Origin: Fragilariopsis cylindrus CCMP1102
Lineage: Eukaryota > Bacillariophyta > Bacillariophyceae > Bacillariales > Bacillariaceae
Length of the DNA stretch: 64,000 nucleotides
NCBI GenBank assembly: GCA_900095095.1
Contig: FMBT01000463.1
Location: forward strand, 24,596-88,595
Direction of reading: 5' to 3'
The translations under genes were made by a program, and so were the position numbers. The notes beneath the pieces were generated by a model. The model saw only the letters and a list, made by a program, of their open reading frames with translations. It was not told the origin of the DNA and did not search any database. The first letter of the stretch is position 1. Every line of letters begins with the position of its first letter. Shown here one piece after another: positions 12,500 through 23,157 of the stretch.

Positions 12500-12966
12500 G
12501 ATTTTATTCTGATTTGCTTGATTATATTAGAAAAAATCGTGGCTTCGTTTCTATTGTATATTTATTGTAACAACAGCATCAAAACTTCTTACAATCTAAC
12601 TGTAGATTGTGAGAATTCATAATATGGTGCATTCATGCAGTGATCATGATGTAATATATGTCATAAATACTTCATACAATGTACTGCTTGTACAAAAATA
12701 GAGTGATGGAAGTCAAAAGAAGAAGAGCGAACATGATCGTCGTTTTCAACATAAGATCAAGTTTTGCTATCATGAATGTTCTCTATTATTTTTTGCGACC
12801 TTGTACACTTACAGTACGTAACAACTCGTGACGCCTTCACTTATGCGGTACAAAATGTACTGTCTTTTCGTCGCGCTTATTAAGATTTTACTTTTTGTTT
12901 TTAGTAAATACTTCAAGTAGCATGAGCATACAATACGAAGACTGATTAAGAACCGTTCAGTACCAG

Positions 12967-14170
12967 TTAATAATATAACCGCGGGACGCGCATATAACTG
13001 CGGGACTAAAGAGACACCTAATGTGCCATCTCTCTTATGTGTCCGTTAACATGCTCCGATCACTCTATGATATTAGATACAATTACAGGTAACACATAAA
13101 GGAAGCATGCTGTAGAAGGAATCAAGTTTATATTCGATATGAATGTCTGTATAGATAGGTTACTACCTTGGTTCTTTTTTTTCATTGAGTTTTTTAAAAA
13201 TTCGTGGAGAGACACCAAAAAATTATCGCGCAATTAAAGGATTTTCACTACAAAATCGCGCTAGGAAAATTATTTTATGTGCAGTAAGCAGAAATGAAAT
13301 GGAAAATATTTTTCCGTCAACAAAACAATGAGGAATGTGATCGAAGCTCCATCAATATAGGTCCATTTAATACAAACTTACAAGACGAAATATAGATATT
13401 CGTACTGTTAATAAGGTCAAAAGTTTCGGTCGAATTTGGTCATTTGGGAAAAATGCTATGAGGTCGTATATGGGTGGCAGGCAAATTTCGAATCGCCAGG
13501 AAGAGGTGCACAAGAGAGGAGGATTAAAAATTAAATAATAGAGTAATAGATAAAGCACCGATACAGATGTCTCTACTATTGTTATATTAGACAATGCGAT
13601 AATTTTCTTTGTTATTGCTTCTGCCATGGTGGATTAATACCATTGTCGTAAGATGAAAATGAAATAATAATAATAATAATAATAATAAATACTAACAAGT
13701 AGTTAGCTAGTACAGTAGGCATCCATGATAACACTAGTAACAAGATTAAACTTGAAATCGCATTGTTTATCTAGTAAGTGGTATGATGTAACGGGAGTGA
13801 TCTTAATAGAGAAGAAACGGTTCTAATAGACGATGAAGTCGATATTGTTGTTGTTGCATTTGCCTTTTTTTAAAATAAAATCATTAATTTTTTTGGTGTC
13901 ACTATTTTACACGCGCGCAGTACACTTTTCTACGTAGAGGAAAGTGAGGCTCATGAGTTTATTTTCAAAAAAAGGCAAGTGCGCCAACGACGAATACATG
14001 TAAATTCGTGGTTTAATTGCTCACTTCAGAATATAAAGAACAACAGTGTTTAATGTATTGAAGAAGACAGTATATTTGGATTTCGTGTTATTAATTCATT
14101 ATATTTAAAGAATCAACACACTATAAGGCATCCAAAGGTGTCAATGCGCGTCCCGCGGTTATATTATTAA
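12967..14170. mobile_element. Candidate non-autonomous element bounded by 27-bp perfect inverted repeats
   Basis: The 27 bases at 12967-12993 are the exact reverse complement of 14144-14170. Each arm runs from TTAATAATATAACC on the outside into GCGGGACGCGCAT inside, and this GC-rich core stands out in AT-rich DNA. The left arm is followed by a second, near-identical copy of ATATAAC(C/T)GCGGGAC (12973-12987 and 12992-13006). Just inside both arms is a GACACCT word. No transposase frame lies between them. TTAA occurs at both outer ends, which would suit a piggyBac-like target duplication, but the arms start with TAATATAACC rather than a CCC-type terminus and weak inverted similarity continues outside (TTAAGAAcCCG), so the true ends are unsure. 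Confidence 0.45.
13663..13688. repeat. AAT microsatellite
   Basis: This is a run of about eight AAT units in the gene-poor region. It is a simple sequence repeat with no further meaning that I can see. Confidence 0.8.
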
Positions 14171-15317
14171 AGAAAGAAGATGTTCCAGTTCAAAAAAGGC
14201 AGCCGGATTCTTAACCAACAGAAATAAATATGAGCTTGCACGACAACGCACTTTTTCACTATTAGGTTATACGTGCCTATTTAATTGATATTGACTAGGA
14301 GTAGTATTGATTCCGTAACTTACTTATGTGGCTGCATGGTGAACTTGCTTTTCTTGTTAGAGAATAATATTACAGTATGTTGAAGAATTATTACCTGCTG
14401 ATGTTTGTGGCAATTGAGAACATTTGACCCTTGGTTTGAATTGGCTTGACTCCACTTCTCAGACACACACAAAGGATTAATTATTTGCTTCTCGGTTCTT
14501 GTTGTATCAATTTGCCTACCAGCGATAGAAAAATAGGCTTGAAATATAAATAATAGAGCAAATCCACATTGGATGAAAAACTCAAAAGATCACAGTCTGC
14601 TTGAGATCACCAGCAAGGATTCACAAGACACTAGTGAATGCTACAGTTTGGGTTTGATGCAAATCCAGCATAATATGCAAATTATTATCATCACTATACT
14701 AGATCAATTGAATTGATTGATACTTGTACCCATTTCCTTTGATTAATATAACAAAAATAATTGCATCTGAGGTAAAAAAAGACAGTATTGAAACGAAGAC
14801 TATAATAAGTTAAACCAAAAGCACATCTTATTTTTTTTAGAATGATTTTTTCTTATTTTTGATGGATACATTTTGAGATGATACACCCCTCTGGACACTA
14901 ATTCTAAACTTTCCAACAAAGATCTCCTATCAAATAAATATTGTAGTTTCAAGATACGCAGCGTACAAGTACTGTAGAATATTGTGCTTAACATCCTATA
15001 ATGAATACATCAACTTACTTCAAGAAGTATATAAGTATCATAACGACACCGTTTCAAGAAAAGATCGAGGTCGTAACGTTACTTCTTTGAATAATTAGAG
15101 AATGTAGCGTAGCAGGTTATTGGTGATTGATGAGAACGCCACTGATATGTTACCACAAGCTGGTTCCAGAGCATTCCGTTTTGATCTAGATCTATCAAGT
15201 GTATGTATATCACGTTCGTGTCTATATGATACGTAATAACTATCTATCTTTTAATTCATCCCTCTTTCCATATTTGATATTTTTTTAATGATATTCGAAT
15301 ATAAGTTTGACCATAAA

Positions 15318-16269
15318 TCAATCATTACGACTTGCCAAGTCGTATTCTGCGATCCCATCCTTCGTTATGAGGTATATCAAAATTCCGTATCCACTTAGAC
15401 AGTCTCGTTCAATGGCTTTCATCGACATGACGAGGTACATATGTGAAAAAGAGAAAAAGAAAGAAAACAATGGTTAAGTGATATTGAATATATAATATAT
15501 AAATTCCTCGAATAAAATTATGGTGTCTCAACTAGCAAGTAACATTACTACTATATTACTTACCACTTTGAAATACTTTCCCACAGCATTCTAACAGTTC
15601 TTTGGGTTCCATATTTGGTTTCCAAAGTGCTTCTGCTGTTCCATATAATGACGTCGATGCAGCACCCGAGCAGATAAAGGATTTCGAGAAACTTTGTGCT
15701 CCGATCATATCCATTGCACACAAGAACGGCTTACGAGTTGTTTCCATCAATCCTACCACCAACGGCTCAACATAATATCCTCGTTTTTCATACAATACAT
15801 GACTAGTTAAGCATGCCAATGCAGGGGGGGATATTCGACGTCCCTTCATCTCGTCATTATTACTATCATCGTCGTCGTCCGTTTGTAATCCAGAAGAAGC
15901 AATACTAAATCCCAATTCTCGATTTCTTTTGTATTCAATTTCCATCTTAAGTTCTTCTGATAGACTTTGAACGTCTCCCTCTAAACCTGAAAATCCTACC
16001 ATCAAATTAGGATGTGGTGCCCAAACTTGACGAGGAACAACATTGACCATTTGTGGTCCCGAACCAAATCGTTTGTCTACTGCCATAGCAACACATCCAT
16101 TCCCTGCCATTGCCAACAACGACCCACCATTCATTGTTAGAGGATTTTGTTGCTCCTGTGCATAACAACTGTATCGACTCGTTGTACTAACGTCAACAAC
16201 AACAAAAATTACAAATACGATAGAAAGTCGCACAATGAAATGTGTTGGGGAGCAAGGAAACAACATCAT
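15318..16269 (-). CDS. PSMB3: 20S proteasome subunit beta type-3, two exons
   Basis: Exon 1 ends at 15564, intron 15563-15416 (GTAAGT/AAG, 148 nt), exon 2 is 15415-15318. Splicing gives KVFQSAIERDCLSGYG and the ending LASRND, as expected for beta-3, a non-catalytic core subunit. The conserved part begins MNGGSLLAMAGNGCVAMAVDKRFG, whose Met lies at 16137; from there the protein has 223 residues, close to the family's usual 205 plus an Asp/Asn-rich insert (DDDDDSNNDE) near residue 115. The open frame upstream to the ATG at 16269 adds 44 residues with a hydrophobic stretch, which would be strange for a cytosolic or nuclear complex, so I favour the 16137 start. The subunit has no N-terminal active Thr. 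Confidence 0.93.
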
Positions 16270-16708
16270 GTATTTGTAGTAGTTTGAAGTTGTACTAGGC
16301 AGATAATGAGCAAAGTAAATATTATGTTGTTATGTAAGTTTGAATGTTTGAATGAAATGAATTTTGGTTTTGGTACCATGCATACAAGTCGTAGACTCGG
16401 AAATTTGTAGAAATTTGTAGTCAATGAAGAGTCTTCAGTCTCGTTAAGTAAATTCATTTAACGAAAATTTTACTACCACGTAAAATCCGAGATCTGAAAA
16501 ATTATATTAAAAATTTCACATACAGTAATGAACATGTTTGCAAGCGGGGATATTGAATATACTGAATCATGTTTCAAGAATGTCAAATAAATAATGAGCA
16601 AATGAGCAAATCGAAAATCATTAAATCTAGAATTAAAATCTCTTGTTGTTATAATCGCATTCATCAATACAATAAGGTACAATCGCCTGAATAAACATCG
16701 AGACTAAA
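16270..16708. other. Intergenic region between divergent genes
   Basis: This AT-rich spacer lies between the proteasome gene (minus) and the ASC-1 gene (plus). It has a TACAGTAATG word near 16521. Two short minus-strand frames here lack protein-like features. Confidence 0.4.
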
Positions 16709-17969
16709 ATGACTGTCGATAACAGCAAGGTCATATTGCAGAATACGTTAGGGATACTTTTGGGATTTGACGACGGTGCGGAAGATGTGTTGGATCATTT
16801 ACTTACCATAGAATCAGGAGATGTAAGTTTAGTCGGTCAAGGTGTGGTTAACCGTGATTTTCTTTTGTACCGCTGCTAATTTATTCTTCTTCCTTATTTT
16901 TGTTTATGTGTTGTTCTTATTCGCAGGATCTTTCAGAGTATCTTGATCAATTATTGGGTAGTTGTCGTGAGGATGTTTTTGAGTTTGTAGAAAATGTGAA
17001 TCTGTATCAAAGGGGAGAACCTCTAAAAGTATATATCGGCGACGACGATAATAATAATAACAGTAACAATGCTGTAAGCCAAGAATATGATAGCAAACCA
17101 AAAGCTTCAGAGTCACAACGAAATAATAATAACAATGATACACAAAAGCAGCAGTCAAAGAAATCTAGAGTGCCACCCCCAAAGAAGACCACCACTAAGA
17201 GTCGACCAATCTCCACAGAAGGTATTGATACAAATAAAGCAAATCAGAATACAAAAGTACAAAATCAACAATCTACATCAATTTCTGCCCATTCCGATAT
17301 ACAAAACGGTCAATCTGAAAATCAGCAACAGAAACAACAACAACAGAAACAACAACCGACTATAATAAAGAAATCACATCCCTCTAAAGGGAAGGCGAAT
17401 ATAATTTGTGGATGCTTTGGAACAAAACATAAACCATTGACTAATTGTCTATACTGTGGAAGAATATCATGTGAATTGGAAGGATACGACTATTGTTCGT
17501 TTTGTGGATACATGGTAGACGAAGCTGGAATGTAAGTATTTCATCTTTTGTTCTCGGTCGTTCCCCAATTCTCTTGTTGTTTTTATTATACATCACACAA
17601 GTATTCTCCTTGGAATCATTTCATATTTTTCATCACATCAGCCGCTAATGATTGGTTTTCTTTCTTGTCCATCCTTTTTTTCATGTATCAAAATTAACTA
17701 ATTTTTAAATTCTCTTATCTCTTTCGTACTCTTCATGTATATTGTATTGCAGTGAGGGTAGCAACGACAAAGCCCGAATACAAAAGGATCGTTTGTTACG
17801 ATTTGATAGAGATTTTGCAAGGCGGACTGAAGTAATTGATGATCAATCTGATTATCAACAGCCAACAACGTGGATGACAGAAGAAGAAAAAGAAGATGCA
17901 GAAGACAATCAAAAGAAGCAGCTTGAACTTTTGAAACGACCAAAACAAACATTAAATATTGGGTTTTAA
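16709..17969 (+). CDS. TRIP4-like: ASC-1 (TRIP4)-like protein with C2HC5 zinc finger, three exons
   Basis: Exons are 16709-16822, 16927-17531 and 17753-17969; introns 16823-16926 (GTAAGT/CAG) and 17532-17752 (GTAAGT/CAG). The spliced protein has 311 residues. An N-terminal acidic helical part (GILLGFDDGAEDVLDHLL, SEYLDQLLG) and a long Gln/Asn/Lys linker lead to the zinc finger at residues 205-245: ICGCFGTKHKPLTNCLYCG, then CELEGYDYCSFCG, with the Cys and His spacing of the zf-C2HC5 family. In animals and yeast this finger defines activating signal cointegrator 1, part of the ASC-1 complex that resolves collided ribosomes and coactivates transcription. The C-terminal ASCH domain of animal TRIP4 is absent, so this is a short form. 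The second splice completes VDEAGIEGSND. Confidence 0.88.
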
Positions 17970-18404
17970 GTTGATGATTGATAGAAGAAGATTATTTGCG
18001 CTGGTAGTGTTAGTGGAGAATTAATGTTACGTGATGGTGGTGCAGTATGATTGATGATCGGACTACTACGGTATGATCTAATAATAACAACAATAATCAT
18101 AATAATACTACTACTACGACAAAAAAATGAAAAATAACAATATAGTTTTTGTTTTCTTTTCTGCAATAACCTATTTCTGATCTGATCCAATCCTAGCTGG
18201 ACAAAAAGGTCTAATGATAGGTAATAATAGTACGCTCACGAAGTGAATGTTGCAGTTACTGTACTCCTGAAACTATAGCTTACATTATAAAAACACTTTA
18301 GATACATCATTGTATTGTGTATTGTAGTTTTTAATACATTTTTTTATATTTATAAAAAGGTGTTTTATATTTATAAAAATATAGTGAGTATGTTTTTATT
18401 CTAT
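17970..18404. other. Convergent 3' intergenic region
   Basis: This spacer joins the 3' ends of ASC-1 and COX5B. It contains a direct repeat of TTTTATATTTATAAAAA (near 18342 and 18363), which may supply AT-rich polyadenylation signals on both strands. There is no supported gene. Confidence 0.4.
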
Positions 18405-18927
18405 TTAATGAGCATGAGCCTCTTCGTCTGATGGAATAGGAAGCATCTTAAAAAATAAACCAAGATCCTTAATGTAGTAGCTACTGTTATCACTGTGAAT
18501 GGTAAACCAGAACATAGCATGAGAATCAGGATCTTGATACCCGACAACACGTGAGGTTCTTCTGGATGGGATCAAGATCGGCGATGTGAATGTACCTGTT
18601 CCTTCTGGTGGGACTAAACCTAAATCATTATATCCCTCAATATTCTTTTGTTCAAGTTCATCTAAATCTTCAATACCATCTAAACCAAGTTCTTTCATTT
18701 CCTTTTTAATATCCTCCGGGAAAAATTCTGGCATATGTTTTGGTCTTGTATCGTGTTGCTTATCAGTTGGGATCAAATGATCCGATTTCTCTCCAAGCCA
18801 TTTACCGATACCGAATGGAATAGTCTTATTCGCATCATCATCTTTACTATCTGTTCCTTTCGCAAATCCTCGTGTTACAACAAGAGATGGATGAGTAGTA
18901 GCACGTCGACCAGCGACGCGTGTGATT
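18405..18927 (-). CDS. COX5B: Cytochrome c oxidase subunit 5b-like, first exon not resolved
   Basis: The minus frame is open from a CAG acceptor at 18930-18928 to the stop at 18405 (174 codons after one leading base). It starts with a basic, Ser/Thr/Arg-rich stretch (ITRVAGRRATTHPS, VVTRGFAKG) typical of a mitochondrial presequence. The C-terminal domain has GTFTSPILIPS, RVVGYQDPDSHAMFWFTI and YIKDLGLFFKML, matching the beta fold of COX5B (yeast Cox4) by order and length. The four zinc-ligand Cys of animal COX5B are all absent. The starting Met must lie upstream: an ATG at 19224-19222 with a GTAATT donor at 19216 would give MYLITRVAG in frame, but that is a guess. Confidence 0.7.
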
Positions 18928-19236
18928 CTGGATAATAATAATGAATAATAATAGTTAAGATATAATATAATATAGTATGATATAATATAATACAGCGTAC
19001 AATTGTTAGAAAGGAATCATTCTATAATTATGATAATGACAATGGAACATTATTTTCATTGCACTTCAAGTTGGAATATTTTAATTTTTAAATCCCAGTA
19101 CATAATCACCGTACAATCGTACGTGATGTGTTTAAAAATCACCGATCGAAAATAGCGAAGCTTCAGACGTTATGTACAACGAAAGCTGAAGTACAGTTGA
19201 GATCAATTCCAATTACAGGTACATCTTATTGTCAAC

Positions 19237-19566
19237 ATGAAACTAATTGTGGATACTTACGATCGAGCTGTTATTCCCAACATCGTTGATAATACTTTGA
19301 TTTACGATAGAGGAGAGTTCAATGTAAAAGGTTACCAAAAGAGCAAACGACGACACAAAGTCTCACTCGTAAACACTCATCGATCTGCTTTCTCGCAAGT
19401 ACAACGCCGCTACGCACGTATGAAGTATGTACGCGCAGATTTCGTTGAATTCGCTTCCAAAAAAACTACCGCGTGCGCAACGCGCAAGCTTGAAGGAACA
19501 GGGTTAGTCCCAGTTGAGTCCCGAATGAATCCATCTTTTTTTCATTCTTGGAAGACCTTTTTTTGA
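19237..19566 (+). CDS. Doubtful 109-residue open frame
   Basis: An ATG at 19237 opens 109 codons with varied, moderately basic composition (KGYQKSKRRHK, RYARMKYVRADFVEFA). It is longer than the other intergenic frames and its GC content rises in its second half. I recognise no domain, signal or membrane segment. It begins only about 12 bases from the possible first exon of COX5B on the other strand and ends 135 bp before the PH-domain gene, so it may be a small gene, an upstream exon or chance. Confidence 0.25.
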   Translation: MKLIVDTYDRAVIPNIVDNTLIYDRGEFNVKGYQKSKRRHKVSLVNTHRSAFSQVQRRYARMKYVRADFVEFASKKTTACATRKLEGTGLVPVESRMNPSFFHSWKTFF

Positions 19567-19700
19567 CTACTTTTTGACGGAAAATGAAGAATATGGATGA
19601 TGGAGATGTTACGAAGTGATCAAAAAACACATAAAGTAGCAGTGAGAAAAATGAGAGGAGAGAGTGAGACTGTATCCATAGATTAAGTTACAAAACGAGT

Positions 19701-21665
19701 ATGCAAGAACAAGCAACTACTACTACTGATTATTCTAATAATACATCTGTTCTCGAGTTTTTAAGTTTTGAAGCGGGCACAATGACTTCTAATAATAATA
19801 CTTCGTCTTCTAGTAGTAGACAACATCAACAACAACCGATGCATATGCAAGGCGTGTTGTGGAAACGAAGAGATATATTTAAAAATAAATGGCGACCACG
19901 ATGGTTTGTTTTACATCCAGAACAACGTGTTCTTACTTACTATTTATTAACAAATCAAGCTGGTATCGGTCCACAGCAAGTTGTTTCTAGTTCAAGAAGT
20001 AGTAGTAACAGTACACCGAGTCGCAGCAACAGTTCCACCACCACACCGAGTCGCACACCAAGTCGTAGAAATAGTAATAATAGTACAAGTAGGATCCCCT
20101 CATCATCTTCCTCCGTTGGTACTAGCAGTAGTAATTATAATAATAATAATCGACGACGAACATATTCAGAATCATCGACATTGTCAACAAATACGATAGA
20201 TTGTGATGTTGTACCAAGAGGAACTATATATCTACTTGGTTCGACAGTTGAAGCTAATGAACTTCTTACAAGACCAGACGAAGATCTTTATACATTATCA
20301 ATTACTGAACATGAAACTGGTACTCATTGTCATTTGGCAACTCGTACAGAAGAGGATCGTGATCAATGGATAATTCATATTCGTCGTGTATGCCAAGATG
20401 CTGGATCTAGTCATGATGGTGAACAACGGTCGTCGTCGTCGTCATCATCGCAACGACACGCCTCCTACACAGGATTAGCAAGTCCCTCTAGATCAATATC
20501 TAGTACAAATGCAGCACCGAGAACACCGATGAGTAGTAACACCATTTCGGATAGGATGATGACTACTCCAACAGCTTCAGGATCAGCTTCAAGAACTACA
20601 AGAAATGAGGTCGTTGGTGAAGATAAGTGCTCCTCCAACTTGCTGCAAGAATTTGATCGTAACCATAACGCACAAAATTTTGAAACGAATACACAAAGAA
20701 TAGATGATTCCAAGAAACTTACGACTTCATCTCTAGCAAAGCGCATCAAAAAATATCCGTATCAGGTGGCACTATCTTTTGAAAAGGAAATGTTGATCCT
20801 ATGTGGTCCTCTTATTCTATACAAACTTCTATTGATGATATCATTTCAATTTTCTGCTATGTGTTTTGTAGCAGCAAGTATAATTGCTTTGAGATGGGTA
20901 ATACTCAAAAATATATCCGGTATAATGAGGATATTACCCGACGATGACGACGACGACAAGATCAAACAAAGCAACCGTACAACAAAATCAATAGGGCATG
21001 GTTCAACTTGCTGTCGATTCACTGTAGATCTAACGAATGCTTTGCGATTTTTAGCCGATAAGAAAGATACGATGACCAGCAGCAAAAATGGTGGAACAAC
21101 AAGTGCTAGTGGTAGTAGTAGTAGCACAGGAAATGAAGAAATATTCATGTCGCATATTATTGTGAAGGCATTGGCTACAGCAATGAGTCAGCACCCTCAC
21201 TTGATTTCAAGGAAATACCCTCTTTTACCTCGCGTCTATTCTATAGATGTTGCCCATATTGACCTAAAGTCGGCTGATACTGTTGTTTGGGTGAACAAGA
21301 CAGATGAAAGGAGCGTTGAAGAAATTGCTGACTTCTTCTTCAAATCATCAGAAAAAGGAGTATCATCTTCACCATCGACTTTTTGGCAGGACGCTATCGG
21401 ACCTACGTGTCGAGTTGTAATGACGACACCTGATTTTGAACATTCACATGTTGACGTTGACCTGAATCTTACGGATTGTCCCATTGCAATATTTATTTCG
21501 GATACAACGCAGTTAGGAAATAATGAGGAGAAGCAGACGCAATTGCAACATCAACAAAAACTAAACATTTCAATCAGTATCCAATCGACAGACGTTAATG
21601 CGTGTCGAAAATTTGCCGATAATGTTCAGAAATGTATTCAGCAGTTTCCAAATACGGTTGCATAG
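19701..21665 (+). CDS. PH-domain protein with one membrane segment and a possible acyltransferase-fold C-terminus
   Basis: The 654-residue frame has no intron. Residues 50-250 form a PH domain: it starts GVLWKRRDIFKNKWRPRWFVLHPEQRVLTYYL, is split by a Ser/Arg/Thr-rich insert, resumes with RGTIYLLGSTVEA and ends EEDRDQWIIHIRRV with the invariant Trp. After a second Ser-rich linker comes a hydrophobic stretch near residues 360-400, probably one membrane pass. The C-terminal 220 residues (RFTVDLTNALRFLADK, HIIVKALATAMSQHPHL) look like the chloramphenicol acetyltransferase/2-oxoacid dehydrogenase E2 fold; I see no HxxxDG motif, so activity is doubtful. It may bind phosphoinositides at a membrane. 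The C-terminal call is inference from pattern only. Confidence 0.72.
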   Translation: MQEQATTTTDYSNNTSVLEFLSFEAGTMTSNNNTSSSSSRQHQQQPMHMQGVLWKRRDIFKNKWRPRWFVLHPEQRVLTYYLLTNQAGIGPQQVVSSSRSSSNSTPSRSNSSTTTPSRTPSRRNSNNSTSRIPSSSSSVGTSSSNYNNNNRRRTYSESSTLSTNTIDCDVVPRGTIYLLGSTVEANELLTRPDEDLYTLSITEHETGTHCHLATRTEEDRDQWIIHIRRVCQDAGSSHDGEQRSSSSSSSQRHASYTGLASPSRSISSTNAAPRTPMSSNTISDRMMTTPTASGSASRTTRNEVVGEDKCSSNLLQEFDRNHNAQNFETNTQRIDDSKKLTTSSLAKRIKKYPYQVALSFEKEMLILCGPLILYKLLLMISFQFSAMCFVAASIIALRWVILKNISGIMRILPDDDDDDKIKQSNRTTKSIGHGSTCCRFTVDLTNALRFLADKKDTMTSSKNGGTTSASGSSSSTGNEEIFMSHIIVKALATAMSQHPHLISRKYPLLPRVYSIDVAHIDLKSADTVVWVNKTDERSVEEIADFFFKSSEKGVSSSPSTFWQDAIGPTCRVVMTTPDFEHSHVDVDLNLTDCPIAIFISDTTQLGNNEEKQTQLQHQQKLNISISIQSTDVNACRKFADNVQKCIQQFPNTVA

Positions 21666-21852
21666 AAATTGATAATTCTATATACTGATAGTCCAATAAA
21701 TATAATTGTTAAGACTACACGTAGTATTATTATTGGAACTTTGTGGGAGGAAGTGTCACTTTTTTATATACTTCTAGTACACATATTAAAGCACTTATTG
21801 ATCAAGAAAAAATAACTGTAATAGCCGAAAACAAAATAGAACAAAGGTACTA

Positions 21853-23157
21853 CTAACTTAAGTCGATTATCTCTATCTTTGCCGCTGATCGGTCTAAACG
21901 CGATTCTTCTTTTTTCGGACAAAACTTTTTCGAATGGCCTTTTTCACCACAATGGAAACACCTTTGCTTAAATGGCTTTTTATGAGTCGTTGTTCCGTTA
22001 TATGTCTCTCTATTCTCTTCTTGTTCGACTGGAAATGTAAGTCCGGGAACTACGGCTCGACAGGATCGAGCCGTTGTGAACGAACCTTCCAGAGCAGCAT
22101 GTTGCACTGTGGTTACCTCTAAATTCGATTGGTAATCCTGCATAGTTGTATGTATGTTATTTGCGCTTCTACTAGAATCATTGGTACTAGCTTGTTGTGC
22201 TCGTCGACCAGACACGTGATATAAAACTTCCTTTCCCTGATCTAAGACATATGTTCCGTATTGCATATGGGCTCCCATTCCCCGTGATAGAATATCATGC
22301 AATTGTTTTTCTCCGAGTAATTCCTCAAGGTGACTTCCTTTCGCTAGGTGTCGATTCAAACAATGCGATCGAACATAGTCACTATATGTAACATGGGACC
22401 TTCCATACCAAAAGATCAAAGGTACGAGAGGGTGGTCTAAAGTTTTCACTGTTAACGGTTCCCCCAGGTCCAATTGATACCTTCGTTTTACTTTGTTTCT
22501 ATAATCTAATGTAGCTGTAGATAGGAAATGAATACAGTTGGCACCAATTCCAAGACCATGTTCCTCTTGCATGGCACACACTACTTCACGCAAGGGTGTT
22601 TCGTTAACAAAGAAATTATCATGTTGGCATATCATCACAAGTGGCGTAGAAACAATATCTGCCATAGCTGTTTGGATGGCCGGTGCCGATCCGTGTCTTG
22701 TCTCTAATTCTATTAGTTCTATACTACCCCCAAAACGGGAACAAATGGAGGAGTTTGATCCAGAACAGCCTCTCTCAATCGCTTCAGATGTATTCGATAA
22801 TTTTCGGCAGTCTCGGAGTAGCATTTTCCGTGTTTTATGTTCTCGGTATTATTTTTGTCGTTGTCACCAACAATAAGTTCATTAGTAGATGATAATTCTT
22901 CGCACCCATCAGCTAGAATAACAATACGAGACTCCAATAGACCATCTGCTTTCGTGAAAGAACGAAACAAAGCCTCTATTAGAGCTGTCGAAGGATGAGA
23001 AGGTATGGGTGAAGTCTATAGTAAAAATAACGAAGATTTAGATCGATTGTGTTAGAATCAAGATAATATTTTTTTTCTCCTCTAAATTAGCTAATATTTC
23101 GTATTCCTCATTCCCTACCTGTATCAAAACAGTAAGTGATTCGTGCATTTGCCTCAT
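21853..23157 (-). CDS. Glycosyltransferase-like protein with C-terminal CCHC zinc knuckle, one frameshift
   Basis: Exon 1 is 23157-23119 (13 codons), intron 23118-23016 (GTAGGG/TAG, 103 nt), exon 2 23015-21853. The join reads LTVLIQTSPIPSHPSTALIE, followed by RIVILADGCEE. The frame breaks at the run of five C at 22727-22731; one more base gives FVPVLGGSIELIELETRHGS and about 400 residues in all. The nucleotide-binding-like start, the HGSAPAIQTAM and ICQHDNFF blocks and a GRSHVTYSDYV segment resemble family-2-type glycosyltransferases, but I could not match a named family. The C-terminus carries a zinc knuckle, RCFHCGEKGHSKKFCP (C-x2-C-x4-H-x4-C), usual for RNA-binding proteins. The substrate is unknown. 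Confidence 0.65.

Larger units (their letters stand above)
12500..15317. other. Gene-poor stretch of 2.8 kb
   Basis: This is the longest gap in the window. It is AT-rich, with no frame above about 86 codons and no protein-like composition. It contains the inverted-repeat pair at 12967-14170, an AAT microsatellite near 13663-13688, and several TACAGTA/GTACTGTA words (near 12809, 12850, 13703, 14375). I cannot find a tRNA or a conserved RNA. It may be a decayed or non-autonomous mobile element plus the upstream region of the STAND gene. Confidence 0.5.

Noticed and set aside
13367-13627. 86-codon minus frame in the gene-poor region
   Set aside because: No domain, no intron partner and an unremarkable composition; likely chance inside the candidate element.
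12967-14170. piggyBac identity for the inverted-repeat element
   Set aside because: TTAA occurs at both ends, but the arms lack the usual CCC-type terminus and no transposase is present; I keep it only as an unclassified candidate.
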